A program made the position numbers and the translations under genes. Under the pieces are notes generated by a model. That model ran no database searches. It was not told the origin of the DNA and saw only the letters and a program-made list of their open reading frames with translations. Below are positions 25,391-34,608 of a stretch of 64,000 nt of DNA, in pieces (within the stretch, counting starts at the first letter, position 1; each line of letters starts with the position of its first letter). Source of the DNA: CAWDLX01 sp046728155 (lineage in GTDB: Bacteria > Actinomycetota > Actinomycetes > Mycobacteriales > Micromonosporaceae); contig JBKPDY010000006.1 of NCBI GenBank assembly GCA_046728155.1, positions 35,201-99,200 of the forward strand, in the 5' to 3' direction.

Positions 25391-25987
25391 TCAGCCGGGA
25401 GGGCTCCAGCCCGGGTCGCGCCCGCTGAACGCGACGACGCGGTCGACCAATGGGGAGTCCGCGGGAATCTCTACCGGCGGACCGAAAATGCCCGTACGAC
25501 GTTCGAGGTCGTCCGGCGGGTACATCGCCTGCAGCGAGGCCAGACACGCCTCGAGCGAATCCTTCTCCTGCTCGTACGGCTGGCCTACCGCACGCGCGAG
25601 GTCCCACGCATGCAGGACGGTTTCGTTGAGGGCGATCCGCCCAGCAACCTCGCCCGGAAGGGTCACCCCGCCGACCTGAGTCATCCCGTCCCACGCGGCC
25701 GGATCTCGCCACGCCTGCGCCAGCGCGGCCATTCGGCCGGGGATGTCGGATCGCCATGATGCGGTGAGCCTAGAGCCGTCCGGTGCCGGCGGAGTAGCCG
25801 TCATCGGTCCGAGTTCCTTTCGCGCCGCGGCCGCGAAAGCCTGCGCCAGACCACCGACGTGGTCAAGGAGATCGGCGACACTGCGATCGGCACACGGCGT
25901 CGGCGCGTCCAACTGATCGTCGCCGATCCGCCCCAGCAGATCGGACAAACGCCCGGTCGCCGGGCGGAGGTCCACGATCTCAGCCAT
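25391..25987 (-). CDS. TIGR03086-type / maleylpyruvate isomerase-like DinB-fold protein
   Basis: 198 residues from ATG 25987 (MAEIVDLRPATGRL); an upstream in-frame ATG exists but adds an unlike tail. APTPCADRSVADLLDHVGGLAQAF and the later NETVLHAWDLARAVGQPY are the two halves of the metal-binding four-helix fold, with His at DHV and at VLHAWD, as in mycothiol-dependent isomerases. Members are thought to bind a divalent metal and often use mycothiol; the reaction here is unknown. It stands alone, 26 bases downstream of a membrane protein gene on the same strand. Confidence 0.83.
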   Translation of the reverse strand: MAEIVDLRPATGRLSDLLGRIGDDQLDAPTPCADRSVADLLDHVGGLAQAFAAAARKELGPMTATPPAPDGSRLTASWRSDIPGRMAALAQAWRDPAAWDGMTQVGGVTLPGEVAGRIALNETVLHAWDLARAVGQPYEQEKDSLEACLASLQAMYPPDDLERRTGIFGPPVEIPADSPLVDRVVAFSGRDPGWSPPG

Positions 25988-26013
25988 GTACCCCACCCTG
26001 CCATACGTAGCCG

Positions 26014-27078
26014 TCACCTGCCGTAGTTCCACGGAAGCCCAAGCTCCGCAAGGACCTGGGTGTCGAGGCCGCCAACTAGTCCCAGTTGCACCACGCCGTT
26101 GGCGGTCACCGTGACGAAGCCGCAGCCACCGGCCTCCGTTTCGACTCGGATGGCGGCTGCCGATGCGGAATGGAATAGGAGCACGTCGATGCCGTGGTCG
26201 TTCGCACAGCTATATGTGCCCGGTGTAGCCGGCTGTAATGCGTCGACCGCGTCGGCGAGGCGTTGCGCGGCCGCGCCCGTGAGCGTCCGGTGTATGGTCG
26301 GCGCGGTCGAACGACGATCGACCGTGATGTCGACGCTGTCGACCACGCCGATGTACGCCCTCGCGAGTTTCGTCGGGATCCAGACCGCCATCGCGTCCAC
26401 GCGCACGGCGACCCCGTCGCGGTACGCGACCACCGAGATCTGGATCCAGGGCGTGTCGCGACTGACATCCGGGTTGCCGAAGATCACTTCGAATCTCTCC
26501 TGGCCGGGGCTCCCGGTCTTGCCCTCTCCTGTGAGTGACATTCCAGTTGGCGGATGGGCCCGGTAGTACGCCACCGCTTCGGTTCCGGTCCCCGGCGCCG
26601 TCCAGAATCCGGCTCGGTCGACGAGGGCGCCGTTCGAGGGGTACGACCACGGTAGCTCCAGCTCGGCTGACGGCGCCCGATCAACTAACACGGCCTGAGG
26701 CAGGGTGGGAACGGACGCGAGCGCCTCTAGCACCCGCTCCAAGGTCGGGGCGAAGTTCGGGTCATCCCACGTGCCGAGGGTCCCGGTCGGTCCGAAGGAT
26801 GGTTTCTCCGGCGGTAGGGCATAGGTTTTGGACGATACCTGGGGGGAGGGCGAGCTTCGCGTGTTGAGTACGGGCCGCGATCCGCCAACGCCGGATAGAG
26901 CAGCCATGACGGCGACCAACCCGATCACCGCGATCACTGCCCCCGCCGCGAGCGCGATCTGACGGCGTGGCCGACCGGGCCGTCGTCCTGGTACGTCGGC
27001 GGTGTCGGGACCATCGGCCGGCTCGATCCCAGCCGGGTCGGCCTCGCGAAGCAGGCGCAGTGCCTCGTCGACCTTCAT
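26014..27078 (-). CDS. Single-pass membrane protein, probable partner of ECF sigma factor
   Basis: 354 residues. A short cytoplasmic N-terminus (MKVDEALRLLREADPAG) resembles the start of actinobacterial proteins coupled to ECF sigma genes. One membrane helix lies at about 41-62 (IALAAGAVIAVIGLVAVMAAL), followed by a large outside domain with no named family that I recognise. The ATG overlaps the sigma stop (ATGA at 27075-27078), so the two are made together. The arrangement suggests an anti-sigma or membrane sensor, but the classic ZAS zinc motif is absent, so this is inference. Confidence 0.7.
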   Translation of the reverse strand: MKVDEALRLLREADPAGIEPADGPDTADVPGRRPGRPRRQIALAAGAVIAVIGLVAVMAALSGVGGSRPVLNTRSSPSPQVSSKTYALPPEKPSFGPTGTLGTWDDPNFAPTLERVLEALASVPTLPQAVLVDRAPSAELELPWSYPSNGALVDRAGFWTAPGTGTEAVAYYRAHPPTGMSLTGEGKTGSPGQERFEVIFGNPDVSRDTPWIQISVVAYRDGVAVRVDAMAVWIPTKLARAYIGVVDSVDITVDRRSTAPTIHRTLTGAAAQRLADAVDALQPATPGTYSCANDHGIDVLLFHSASAAAIRVETEAGGCGFVTVTANGVVQLGLVGGLDTQVLAELGLPWNYGR

Positions 27079-27680
27079 GCGATCACGTCTCTCGTCAAGA
27101 TCTCAGGTCTTCTCAAGCCTTCCCCGGCGTCGCGGTCGGCCGGATCCACATCGGACAGACGCGCCGCGAACCGGCGGCGGGCGCGGTGGAGGCGTACCCG
27201 GAACGTGGCCCGGGAACAACCGGCGACCGCGGCCGCCTCGCCAATATCCAGCTGCTCCCACTCGGTGAGGCGCAACGCCTCCTGTTCCAGGGGCGGAAGC
27301 GTCGCCAGCACCGCCCGCACATACATACCGATAGAGACACTGTCCCCGGGATCGAGACCTGCCGGCGGCACCAGGCTCGGTTCGGCCAAGGCCCGGCGGA
27401 GCAGTCGTTCCCGACGGACCGCGCCGCGGCGCTGGTTGGCCACGACGTTCGCGGCGACCCGGTACAGCCAGAGTCGCTCGGCACCCGCCTGGACGTCCGA
27501 GCGACGGCGCCACGCGACGAGAAAGACCTCGGCGACCACGTCCGTCGCGTCATCGGGGCCGACCCGACGCAGCGCGTACTTAATGAGATCGTCGTGGTGC
27601 GCGCGGAACATCGAATCGAACGACTCGCTCGCCCCGTCGACCGTCACCGCCACACTCACCACCTGTCCGGCACTCGCCAC
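27075..27680 (-). CDS. ECF-type RNA polymerase sigma factor
   Basis: 201 residues. Region 2 (SMFRAHHDDLIKYALRRVG, DATDVVAEVFLVAWRR, LWLYRVAANVVANQRR) and region 4 (TEWEQLDIGEAAAVAGCSRATFRVRLHRARRRF) are clear. It directs RNA polymerase to stress or development promoters of its own class. Several in-frame GTG codons crowd the start (27680, then about 6 to 10 codons in), so the true start may be up to 30 bases downstream. It is cotranscribed with the membrane protein that follows, its probable regulator. Confidence 0.92.
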   Translation of the reverse strand: MASAGQVVSVAVTVDGASESFDSMFRAHHDDLIKYALRRVGPDDATDVVAEVFLVAWRRRSDVQAGAERLWLYRVAANVVANQRRGAVRRERLLRRALAEPSLVPPAGLDPGDSVSIGMYVRAVLATLPPLEQEALRLTEWEQLDIGEAAAVAGCSRATFRVRLHRARRRFAARLSDVDPADRDAGEGLRRPEILTRDVIA

Positions 27681-27840
27681 ATCGTTACGTCATCAAGCCC
27701 ACAGGGCGAATCCTCCGTACGTAACGGTGTGACTAGGGCGCCGGCGGGGCAGCCGGCAAAGCGTTTAGATGTGGCAGTTTCAGCCTAAGGGCCGGTGCAG
27801 GAGGGCCGCGAATAGTGGCCTGTGCGGAGAGGAGATCTCG

Positions 27841-28284
27841 ATGGCGCCGATCAGCCAACCCGATCTGTCCGGGAGGCCGCATGAGGTGAGGGTCGAAAGG
27901 GAGATGACGACGTCAACCGAAGTGCTGTTCCAGGCCTGGACCGAGGGCTTCGATCGATGGTTCGCCGCCCCAGGAACCGTCCTGATGCGGTCCGAGGTCA
28001 ACGCCCCGTTCTTCTTCGAAGTCCACGCCGGAGGCGCCAGGCACCCGCATTACGGCCGGTTCCTCCGGCTCGAACCTGATCGACTCGTCGACCTGACCTG
28101 GGTCACCGCCGGCACCGAGGGCGCTGAGACGGTCGTGACCGTGGAGCTTGAACCGCGCGACCGCGGTTGCGTCTTGCGGCTGCGCCACGCCGGATTCGCG
28201 AACCAGCGCTCGGCGGACCAACATCGGGAGGCATGGCCGATGGTCCTCGCCCATCTCGACGAGGTCATGGCCTCGGAAACCTAG
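27841..28284 (+). CDS. SRPBCC/AHSA1-domain protein
   Basis: 147 residues from the ATG that has GGAGAGGAG 8 bases upstream. [22 protein letters not shown] at the start and [21 protein letters not shown] later are the START-like AHSA1 pattern, a deep hydrophobic ligand pocket. Small members of this family bind lipids, polyketides or other hydrophobic ligands, or act as accessory proteins; the role here is unknown. It ends 14 bases before a 13-bp hairpin that separates it from the convergent YCII gene. Confidence 0.85.
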   Translation: MAPISQPDLSGRPHEVRVEREMTTSTEVLFQAWTEGFDRWFAAPGTVLMRSEVNAPFFFEVHAGGARHPHYGRFLRLEPDRLVDLTWVTAGTEGAETVVTVELEPRDRGCVLRLRHAGFANQRSADQHREAWPMVLAHLDEVMASET

Positions 28285-28298
28285 CTACGCAGCATCTA

Positions 28299-28328
28299 CC
28301 TGGGCGCGGCCGACCGGCCGCGCCCAGG
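28299..28328. terminator. 13-bp perfect hairpin between convergent SRPBCC and YCII genes
   Basis: Arms 28299-28311 and 28316-28328 pair around GACC. Placed to end transcription from both sides. Confidence 0.82.
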
Positions 28329-28339
28329 ACCACCCCCGG

Positions 28340-28669
28340 TCACATCGTCATCGGGACCAGTTCGAAGATCTCGATCGCGAACCGCCCATTGCCTTCACTC
28401 AGGAACGGGTGGTTCTTCAGCAGGGCCTTCGCGGCGCGGAGATTGGCAGCCTCGACGATCGTGTAGCCGTTCTGCTCGGTGGTCGTCGTGGTCTTGCCGT
28501 TGTCGGACACGGCCGTACGCTCGCCGAACGGCGCTCCGCCGTCCACCAGCGCCGCGCCGACCCGGCCCATCCACTCGCCCCAGGCCTTCGTCTGCTCAGC
28601 GGACTCCTCGTCGGAGAAGGAGTCCAGCGGTCGCGCCGGACCCCGGTACAGGTACAGGAACTTGCTCAT
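28340..28669 (-). CDS. YCII-related domain protein
   Basis: 109 residues. MSKFLYLYRG, the middle GGAPFGERTAVS and the end GYTIVEAANLRAAKALLKNHPFL fit the YCII ferredoxin-like fold, a dimeric family with a conserved His/Asp pair of uncertain enzymatic role. The same proteins often sit beside ECF sigma genes or oxidative enzymes in actinobacteria. Here it lies 93 bases downstream of the encapsulin gene on the same strand and may belong to that transcript. Confidence 0.85.
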   Translation of the reverse strand: MSKFLYLYRGPARPLDSFSDEESAEQTKAWGEWMGRVGAALVDGGAPFGERTAVSDNGKTTTTTEQNGYTIVEAANLRAAKALLKNHPFLSEGNGRFAIEIFELVPMTM

Positions 28670-28762
28670 CGTGAACCCCCTCAGTGGGACGTGGCCGCGA
28701 CGTCCGCGTCCACACCACCACGACGCGCGGGGTGATCCCGAATCGACAGGCCCTCGACCGGG

Positions 28763-29569
28763 CTATCCGGCGTTGAAGGCGACCGCTGCCTCGCCGGTCT
28801 GCACAACGAACGTGAGCGATTCCTCGAGGTAGAGGTCGATAGAGCTCGCGTCGTGCGAGAGGTACCCGATCGAGAGGTCCTGTCCGAGGTAGAGCTCGTG
28901 ATCACCGCCACGGGTTGAGACAAGCAGGCCGCCGCTGAGCGCCGGCGCCCAGATGATCTCCCCTTCCGTCCCGATGACCCGGGCGATGTGGTCCTTGATC
29001 GGGTAGCCGTGGTCGCTCGTCTCGGCGACCGCGGTGTACGCGTCGGCGCTGAGCAGGAGGCTGTACGGGCCGCCGACACCGGCGAGGCGCAGTTCGGTCA
29101 TTGCCTGCGCGACCGCGTTCGGGTAGTCGCGGACGTCCGCCGGCAGCGGCACCGGCGCGTTCGACGACGCGGCGCGGATCCCGTCAATCCGGGCTGGAGC
29201 GTAACCATCGAATACCGCGCCGTCCTCGGCGAAGGCGGCCCACCGGGCGGCGTCCTTGACGGCTCCCCAGTCGGCATCCTTCGCCCCGCGGGCGACATCG
29301 TCGACGGCCTGGCGGTCCACCGTGAACGGAACCCGGAACTCGACCACCGGATGGGCCTGACGCAGCCGCGCCTGTACCCCGTCGCTCACCGGCTCCGGCG
29401 CGATCAGGTGGCCCGTCCCCACAGCGGCGAGCGTCTCGCCCGCCGGCCCGATCACATCGACCGCACGCCGTCCGGCGACGTGGCGGACGAACGTTCGCTT
29501 CGCCTCTGCCTCGAGGTCGGCCCAGGCGTCATCGGAGATCGGGGCGAGTTCGCGGTGTAGGTTGTTCAT
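28763..29569 (-). CDS. Encapsulin shell protein (family 1, linocin/CFP29 type)
   Basis: 268 residues, the usual length. NLHRELAPISDDAWADLEAEAKRTF is the N-terminal encapsulin helix. FRVPFTVDRQAVDDVARGAKD, EDGAVFDGYAPARIDGI, GGPYSLLLSADAYTAV and GGDHELYLGQDLSIGYLSHD are family hallmarks of the HK97-fold shell. It self-assembles into a cytoplasmic protein compartment. It starts 3 bases after the stop of a DyP peroxidase that carries a loading peptide, so that peroxidase is the cargo. A GGGAG ribosome site lies inside the peroxidase 3' end, giving coupled translation. Confidence 0.97.
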   Translation of the reverse strand: MNNLHRELAPISDDAWADLEAEAKRTFVRHVAGRRAVDVIGPAGETLAAVGTGHLIAPEPVSDGVQARLRQAHPVVEFRVPFTVDRQAVDDVARGAKDADWGAVKDAARWAAFAEDGAVFDGYAPARIDGIRAASSNAPVPLPADVRDYPNAVAQAMTELRLAGVGGPYSLLLSADAYTAVAETSDHGYPIKDHIARVIGTEGEIIWAPALSGGLLVSTRGGDHELYLGQDLSIGYLSHDASSIDLYLEESLTFVVQTGEAAVAFNAG

Positions 29570-29572
29570 GGC

Positions 29573-30595
29573 TCAGAGCTCCCTTGTCGGCTTGCCTATG
29601 CGCAGGGACGCGTCCTCGACGGCGGGCACGGCCGCGGCCGGGACGGCCGGTGCCGGCAGGTCGTCGAGCATGGTCGCCGACGGTACGAAGAAGAGGCTTC
29701 CGGTTACGGCGGTGGAGAAGTCGAGGATCCGGTCCGACGTGCCGGGCGGGCTGCCGACGAACATGTTCTCGAGCATCTGTTCGGTGACGTCCGGGGTGCT
29801 CGCGTACCCGATGAAATACGTGCCGAACTCGCCGGCTCCGGCCTGGCCGAACGGCATGTTGTCCCGGACGATCTGACGCTGTTCGCCGTCCGGTCCGAAG
29901 ATCGTGTTCAGCGTGACGTGGGAGTCGGCCGGCTTGACGTCGTCCGGCAACTCGATGTCGTCGAGCTTCGTCCGGCCGATAACCCGCTCCTGCTCGGCGC
30001 TGGAAAGGGAGTTCCAGGCGGCGAGATCGTGGATGTACTTCTGCACAATGACGTAGCTGCCACAGCGGAACTCCGGATCCTCGTCACCGATCGTAGCCGC
30101 CGCCCAGGCTGCCGAGCCGGTCGGGTTCTCGGTACCGTCGACGAACCCGAGCAGATCACGCTCATCGAAGTACTTGAACCCGTACGTCTCGTCCGCAACG
30201 TCGACGAACCCGCGAAGACGGGACATGAGCTGACGGGCCAGTTCGAAGCACAGGTCCATCCGGCGGGCGCGCAGATGGAAGAGCAGATCGCCCGGCGTCG
30301 CCACCGCGATGTGCCGCGCGCCCACGATCTCCCGAAACGGATGGAGTCCGGCCGGCCGGGGGGAACCGACCATGCGGTCCCACAGGTGCGAACCGATACC
30401 GGCCACGCAGCCCAGCTCGCCGTCGGGGTCCCGGAATCCCACCGACCGGACCAGGGCGGAGACATCAGCGAGCAGATCCCGCACCGGTGTCTCGGCATCA
30501 GCCCGGACGGTAAGGACGAGAAAGATCGCCCCCTCGGTGAGGGGCGTCAGGACTGGCTGCGACTCCGGCTCCGCCGCCTCTCGCACAGGGGTCAT
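29573..30595 (-). CDS. DyP-type haem peroxidase, encapsulin cargo
   Basis: 340 residues from ATG 30595. Haem-site residues of the DyP family are present: GFVDGTENPTG with Asp153, the proximal His226 in ADSHVTLN, and Arg244 in QIVRDNMPFG. After the barrel comes an Ala/Pro/Val linker (about 315-327) and a terminal DASLRIGKPTREL, which matches the encapsulin loading peptide pattern (acidic-G/A-S-L-x-I-G). It oxidises phenolics or dyes with hydrogen peroxide, and here it should be packed in the shell encoded by the next gene. No signal peptide. The open frame upstream of 30595 is not gene-like. Confidence 0.96.
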   Translation of the reverse strand: MTPVREAAEPESQPVLTPLTEGAIFLVLTVRADAETPVRDLLADVSALVRSVGFRDPDGELGCVAGIGSHLWDRMVGSPRPAGLHPFREIVGARHIAVATPGDLLFHLRARRMDLCFELARQLMSRLRGFVDVADETYGFKYFDERDLLGFVDGTENPTGSAAWAAATIGDEDPEFRCGSYVIVQKYIHDLAAWNSLSSAEQERVIGRTKLDDIELPDDVKPADSHVTLNTIFGPDGEQRQIVRDNMPFGQAGAGEFGTYFIGYASTPDVTEQMLENMFVGSPPGTSDRILDFSTAVTGSLFFVPSATMLDDLPAPAVPAAAVPAVEDASLRIGKPTREL

Positions 30596-30686
30596 CGTAA
30601 CGACCTGACCCCGATCCCCCAGGGCGTTCGAGGCTAGTCGGGGTCCTCGCGGAGTCGTGAGCGCATCGAGCAGACTTCGTGGGTGA

Positions 30687-31829
30687 CTAGTTCGGGGCCT
30701 GCTGATACACCCGGATGTAGTCGACCACGAGCTGGCGGGTAAGGGTCGGATCGGTGAGCCCGACATTCCAGCGCCGCTGCCAGTCGTTGTCGACCATCAT
30801 GTGCAGGATGAGCTGCATCGGTCCATTCTCGATCTGGCCGCTCGTGCCGGTGAACTGCCCGCATTTCTTGCCGTCGATGTACCAGGCGACGTGATCGGGC
30901 TCCCAGTCGACGCCCATCCGCACGAACTGCTTGGAGTAGTCCTTCACCGCGCACGCTCCGTTGTTGTACTTGCCCTGGTTCGGTGTGTAGGACTGGCTGC
31001 GGTTGTTGTAGTTGTACGTCATGAACATCGTCGTGGGGTCGTCACCCAGCAGTTCGAGGATGTCGATCTCCGAGCGGTAGTTGTACGTCGGGTCGGTCGG
31101 GAGCATCCAGAACGCTGTGAAGAAGCCGCGAGTGGCGGGGAACTTGAATCGCGACTCCACATACCCGTACGTGAATGAATAGAGGTACTTCGAGGAATTG
31201 GCGTTGGCCCGGGCGGTCGAGAGGAGACCCGCCTTGTAGGTGCACGACCCGCCTTGGCAGGCGCTCGTCGCGTACGGCGGGTTGAGCGGTGCGGCGATGA
31301 GTTTCGCCGTGCCGCCGGAGACGACGACCTGCGATGGCAGGTAGTGCTCTCGGCCGTGATTGAACGACGACGTGCACTCGCCGGTGTTCCAATCGAAGCA
31401 CGGGGTGAGCTTCGAGTGATCGTAGGTCGTCCCGTTGAACTCCTCGTCGAAGCTGACGGTCCAGTGCTTCCCGGAGGCCGCCGTTGCCGGTGGCGCGATC
31501 GGGCAGACACCCTGGGTGACCGCGAACGCGCAGCCCGATCCGCCGCCGGCGGCAGTCGTGGTGGTCATCGTGGGCCGGGGTGTGGCCGATGCCCTCGCGC
31601 CGGGACCCGACGTCGTCGGTGCGCCGGTGCTGGCGCTGGCTCCCGGAGTGCTGACCGCGGCGCTGCCCCGCGACTTCGTCCCGAACGAGGTGAGGGAAAC
31701 CGCGCCGATGCTCGCAACTGCGATGAGAGCAATTCCGACACTCAGCACGACCGCCGCGAGCCGGCGCCGCGGAGGTCGAGGGCGCCGGCCCGTGGGTCGA
31801 TCACTCGTCACAACGGATAATTCGGTCAA
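30687..31829 (-). CDS. GH16 family beta-glucanase, membrane-anchored or secreted
   Basis: About 380 residues. The TTG at 31829 is preceded by GGAGG; GTG at 31865 (same frame) is an alternative. After a basic stretch comes one hydrophobic helix (LAAVVLSVGIALIAVASIGAV) acting as signal or anchor, then a Ser/Thr/Pro linker and the GH16 jelly roll. YNYRSEIDILELLG contains the ExDxxE catalytic motif (Glu254, Asp256, Glu259 counted from TTG). VSFDEEFNGTTYDHSKLTP opens the fold and ILHMMVDNDWQRRW...VDYIRVYQ closes it. It should cut beta-1,3 or mixed-linked glucans outside the cell. No copy of the GH9/GH18 operator is visible upstream. Confidence 0.9.
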   Translation of the reverse strand: MTELSVVTSDRPTGRRPRPPRRRLAAVVLSVGIALIAVASIGAVSLTSFGTKSRGSAAVSTPGASASTGAPTTSGPGARASATPRPTMTTTTAAGGGSGCAFAVTQGVCPIAPPATAASGKHWTVSFDEEFNGTTYDHSKLTPCFDWNTGECTSSFNHGREHYLPSQVVVSGGTAKLIAAPLNPPYATSACQGGSCTYKAGLLSTARANANSSKYLYSFTYGYVESRFKFPATRGFFTAFWMLPTDPTYNYRSEIDILELLGDDPTTMFMTYNYNNRSQSYTPNQGKYNNGACAVKDYSKQFVRMGVDWEPDHVAWYIDGKKCGQFTGTSGQIENGPMQLILHMMVDNDWQRRWNVGLTDPTLTRQLVVDYIRVYQQAPN

Positions 31830-31917
31830 AAGCCCTCCATGGTGAATATCCGCTGACGCTATCACATCTCAAAGTCGCCGCACGCGGCGGACTGTCCCTT
31901 GTGGACAGACGCGGGGA

Positions 31918-33126
31918 TCAGCGCGGCATCCGGCGACGGGCGATGGCGGCGATCGTGAGGGCGGCCGCGGCCGCACCGGCGACGGTGGTTCTCCACCGCC
32001 GTCGTTCGATGTGCGTCGGAGCGATCGCCCGGGGCGGTACGGCCACCAGGTCGGCGACGCACTCGGCGGCGTCGGTCGTGAAGAGAACCTCGGCCGCACG
32101 CTTCTGGCTGCGCCCCTGCGAGCCGTCGGCGACATCCACGAGGGCCGGTCCGAGGGCGCCGCGGCTGCGGACCCAGGTCGTGATGCCGGCCTGCTCCAGA
32201 GCCGCTGCACTCTGAGTGCCGTGCCCCCGGATCGGCCGGTACGTCAGTACTGGCAGGCCACACGCCATACCCTCGAGGGCCATGTTCCCGCCGGCGTTCT
32301 CCACCAGGACATCGGCGGCCTGCATGAGCGCCGGCATGTCGTCGACCCAACCCAAGGCGTACGGGACGCCGCTCTCGATCAGCCGCCGCCGCAGTGCGGC
32401 GTTGTGCCCGCAGACCACCACCGGCACGGCCGCCCGGCTGGCCGCGATGTCGGCCGCAGTCTCCTCGAGTTCGCCCACGCCCCAGGACCCGGCCACGACG
32501 AGAGCCAGCCGACCCGGGGGTAGTCCGAAACGCGCACGGGCGTCCCGCTTCGCTGCCGGAGGGACCGGCCGGAACCGCTCCCCGACGAGAGCGCCGGCGA
32601 CTGAGGTCGGGCTGCCCCCGAACCGGCGCGCCCGGGCGGCGCCGACCGCGTGCGGGACCAGATTGACGTCCACTCCCGGCGCCACCCAGTGCCGATGGAC
32701 CCCGAAATCGGTGGCGTAGGTGATGGCGGGCGCATGCAACCGTCCGCGGCGGCGCAGCGCTCCCAGCACCTGGCTGGCCAACGGATACGTCGAAACCAGC
32801 GCGACGGCGTCGGCGGGGACCAGCGCGGCGATCCGGCGCCCAGCCGGCCGCAGCAGCAGTCGAGTCAGGGGCGGGGTCAACCGGGACCGGTCACTGAGCC
32901 CGAAGAGCAGGCCGTAGAACCAGGGCGCCCGGCGCAGGATCGCCCGATGGGCACGCACGGCCCGCTGCCCGAGACCAAGCGGCAGGAGCTGCATGAAGTC
33001 GTGACACGTCACGTCGAAGCCGAAGGCACGCAGCCGTCGGGCCAACTCCGACGCCACTGCGTCATGTCCCGCGCCGACCGTCGCCGATATGACGACGATC
33101 TGGCCGGGCGCGCGCTGCATGTGCAT
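31918..33126 (-). CDS. Glycosyltransferase, GT28/MGDG-synthase-like
   Basis: 402 residues from ATG 33126. The N-terminal half opens with GQIVVISATVGAGHDAVASEL, the G-x-GH-x(2)-A pattern of MGDG/diglucosyldiacylglycerol synthases. The C-terminal half has the nucleotide-sugar site DVLVENAGGNMALEGMACGLPVLTYRPIRGHG, typical of GT28. The last 25 residues (TTVAGAAAAALTIAAIARRR) form a possible membrane anchor. It probably adds a sugar to a lipid at the cytoplasmic face of the membrane. The gene is alone on its strand. Acceptor and donor are unknown. Confidence 0.83.
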   Translation of the reverse strand: MHMQRAPGQIVVISATVGAGHDAVASELARRLRAFGFDVTCHDFMQLLPLGLGQRAVRAHRAILRRAPWFYGLLFGLSDRSRLTPPLTRLLLRPAGRRIAALVPADAVALVSTYPLASQVLGALRRRGRLHAPAITYATDFGVHRHWVAPGVDVNLVPHAVGAARARRFGGSPTSVAGALVGERFRPVPPAAKRDARARFGLPPGRLALVVAGSWGVGELEETAADIAASRAAVPVVVCGHNAALRRRLIESGVPYALGWVDDMPALMQAADVLVENAGGNMALEGMACGLPVLTYRPIRGHGTQSAAALEQAGITTWVRSRGALGPALVDVADGSQGRSQKRAAEVLFTTDAAECVADLVAVPPRAIAPTHIERRRWRTTVAGAAAAALTIAAIARRRMPR

Positions 33127-33303
33127 GCCAGGCGACACCCCCGCGTGCGTGCGGCCACACACCACGCGGTGTGCCCGTCCCGGCCATTGTCGAGGCTACA
33201 CACGGCCGGGACAACGTAAATGACGGATTCGGGGACTGGTCACCCCACGAAGTCGCCCGCTGCCCTCACGACTCCGGGAGAACCCCGATTAGCATCGCGA
33301 GCC

Positions 33304-34608
33304 ATGCCGGGGGATACGTCGAGGTGGAGCGCCGACCAGGTGCTGGCACTGGCACCGAACGCCGCCGCGGGACGGGCCGGCCGTGCGCTCGCTACACCGA
33401 AGCCGTGGCGTGAGATGGGGTTCGACGCTCCGTCCGGCTCCGTCTGGGGCCTGTGCCAGGGCACCGGTGCGAAGCCGTACGAGACCTGCGTTGATCTTGC
33501 CGGAACGGCGTACCGATGCTCCTGTCCGAGCCGCAAGCTGCCCTGCAAGCACGCACTTGGTCTCCTCCTGCTCTGGTCCGACGGCGTTGTGTCCGGCGCG
33601 GAGCCGCCGCAATGGGTCGTGGACTGGCTCGCCGGTCGGACGCACCGTGAGGCGGCGGCCCGACCGGCGAGAACGACCGACCCGGCCACCACCGCCGCCA
33701 GCCGGGCGCGGCGGGCAAAGCGGGTCGAATCGGGCGTAGCGGAGCTGCAGCGGTGGCTCACCGACCAGGTAAGGCAGGGCCTCGCCGGGGCCGGCCGGGC
33801 CGGCTACGGACACTGGGACACGATGGCCGCCCGCCTTGTCGACGCCCAGGCCCCCGGTCTTGCTTCGGCGGTCCGGCGTCTCGCCTCGGTCGCGTCGACC
33901 CCGGAGCGGCTGCTCGCCGAGCTCGGCCTCATCTGGCTTCTGGCCCGGGCGTACGAGCGGCTCGCCGACCTGCCCGACGATCTCGCCACGACCGTACGCG
34001 CGCGGGTCGGTTTCCCGGTCGCCACCGACGATGTGCTGGCCGGCCCCACGGTCCGCGATGTCTGGGCGATCGTCGCACTGCGCGACGAGTTCGACGAACG
34101 GCTGACCATGCGGCGGGTGTGGCTACGCTCGACCACGAGCGGGCGCTCCGCCCTCGTACTGTCATTCGCCGCCCCCGGGGCGACACTCTCGACCGACCTC
34201 ATTGCGGGGACGGCGATCGAGGCCGACCTGTGTTTCTACCCCGGACGGTTGGCGCTGCGGGCGTTGGTGGCGCAGCGCTACGGCGAGCCGCGACGGCTTA
34301 CCGCGCTCACCGGCGCGGCGACGACGACGCAGGCGCTCGGCGAGTACGCACGCGCTCTCGCCGCCGAACCCTGGCTCGAACGCTGGCCGATCGTCGTCGA
34401 GCAGTCGGTGCTGGCGCGCGGAGACGACGGTCGGTGGCGGCTCGCCGACCGGGACGGCGCCGCGCTCGCGGTCGACCCGTACGCGGGTGACCCCTGGCGG
34501 CTCGTGGCGGCGGCGGGCGGCGCGCCCGCGACCGTGGTCGGCGAGTGGTCACTGGCCGGGCTGCGCCCCCTTGCTGTCTTCACCGAGGATCGGCTGGTGC
34601 AGGCGTGA
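33304..34608 (+). CDS. SWIM zinc-finger protein, first gene of MoxR-VWA cluster
   Basis: 434 residues from ATG 33304; the frame is open upstream without a better start. RCSCPSRKLPCKHALGLLL is a SWIM motif (Cys72, Cys74, Cys81, His83), a zinc site that binds DNA or protein. The rest is mostly helical and family-specific (WLTDQVRQGLAGAGRAGYGHWD, ERLLAELGLIWLLARAYERL). It is the first of five genes whose junctions overlap by 4 to 11 bases, so the product must be needed in step with an AAA+ ATPase and a VWA protein. E. coli carries a comparable yeh set (YehQ is the SWIM member). Function unknown. Confidence 0.9.
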   Translation: MPGDTSRWSADQVLALAPNAAAGRAGRALATPKPWREMGFDAPSGSVWGLCQGTGAKPYETCVDLAGTAYRCSCPSRKLPCKHALGLLLLWSDGVVSGAEPPQWVVDWLAGRTHREAAARPARTTDPATTAASRARRAKRVESGVAELQRWLTDQVRQGLAGAGRAGYGHWDTMAARLVDAQAPGLASAVRRLASVASTPERLLAELGLIWLLARAYERLADLPDDLATTVRARVGFPVATDDVLAGPTVRDVWAIVALRDEFDERLTMRRVWLRSTTSGRSALVLSFAAPGATLSTDLIAGTAIEADLCFYPGRLALRALVAQRYGEPRRLTALTGAATTTQALGEYARALAAEPWLERWPIVVEQSVLARGDDGRWRLADRDGAALAVDPYAGDPWRLVAAAGGAPATVVGEWSLAGLRPLAVFTEDRLVQA

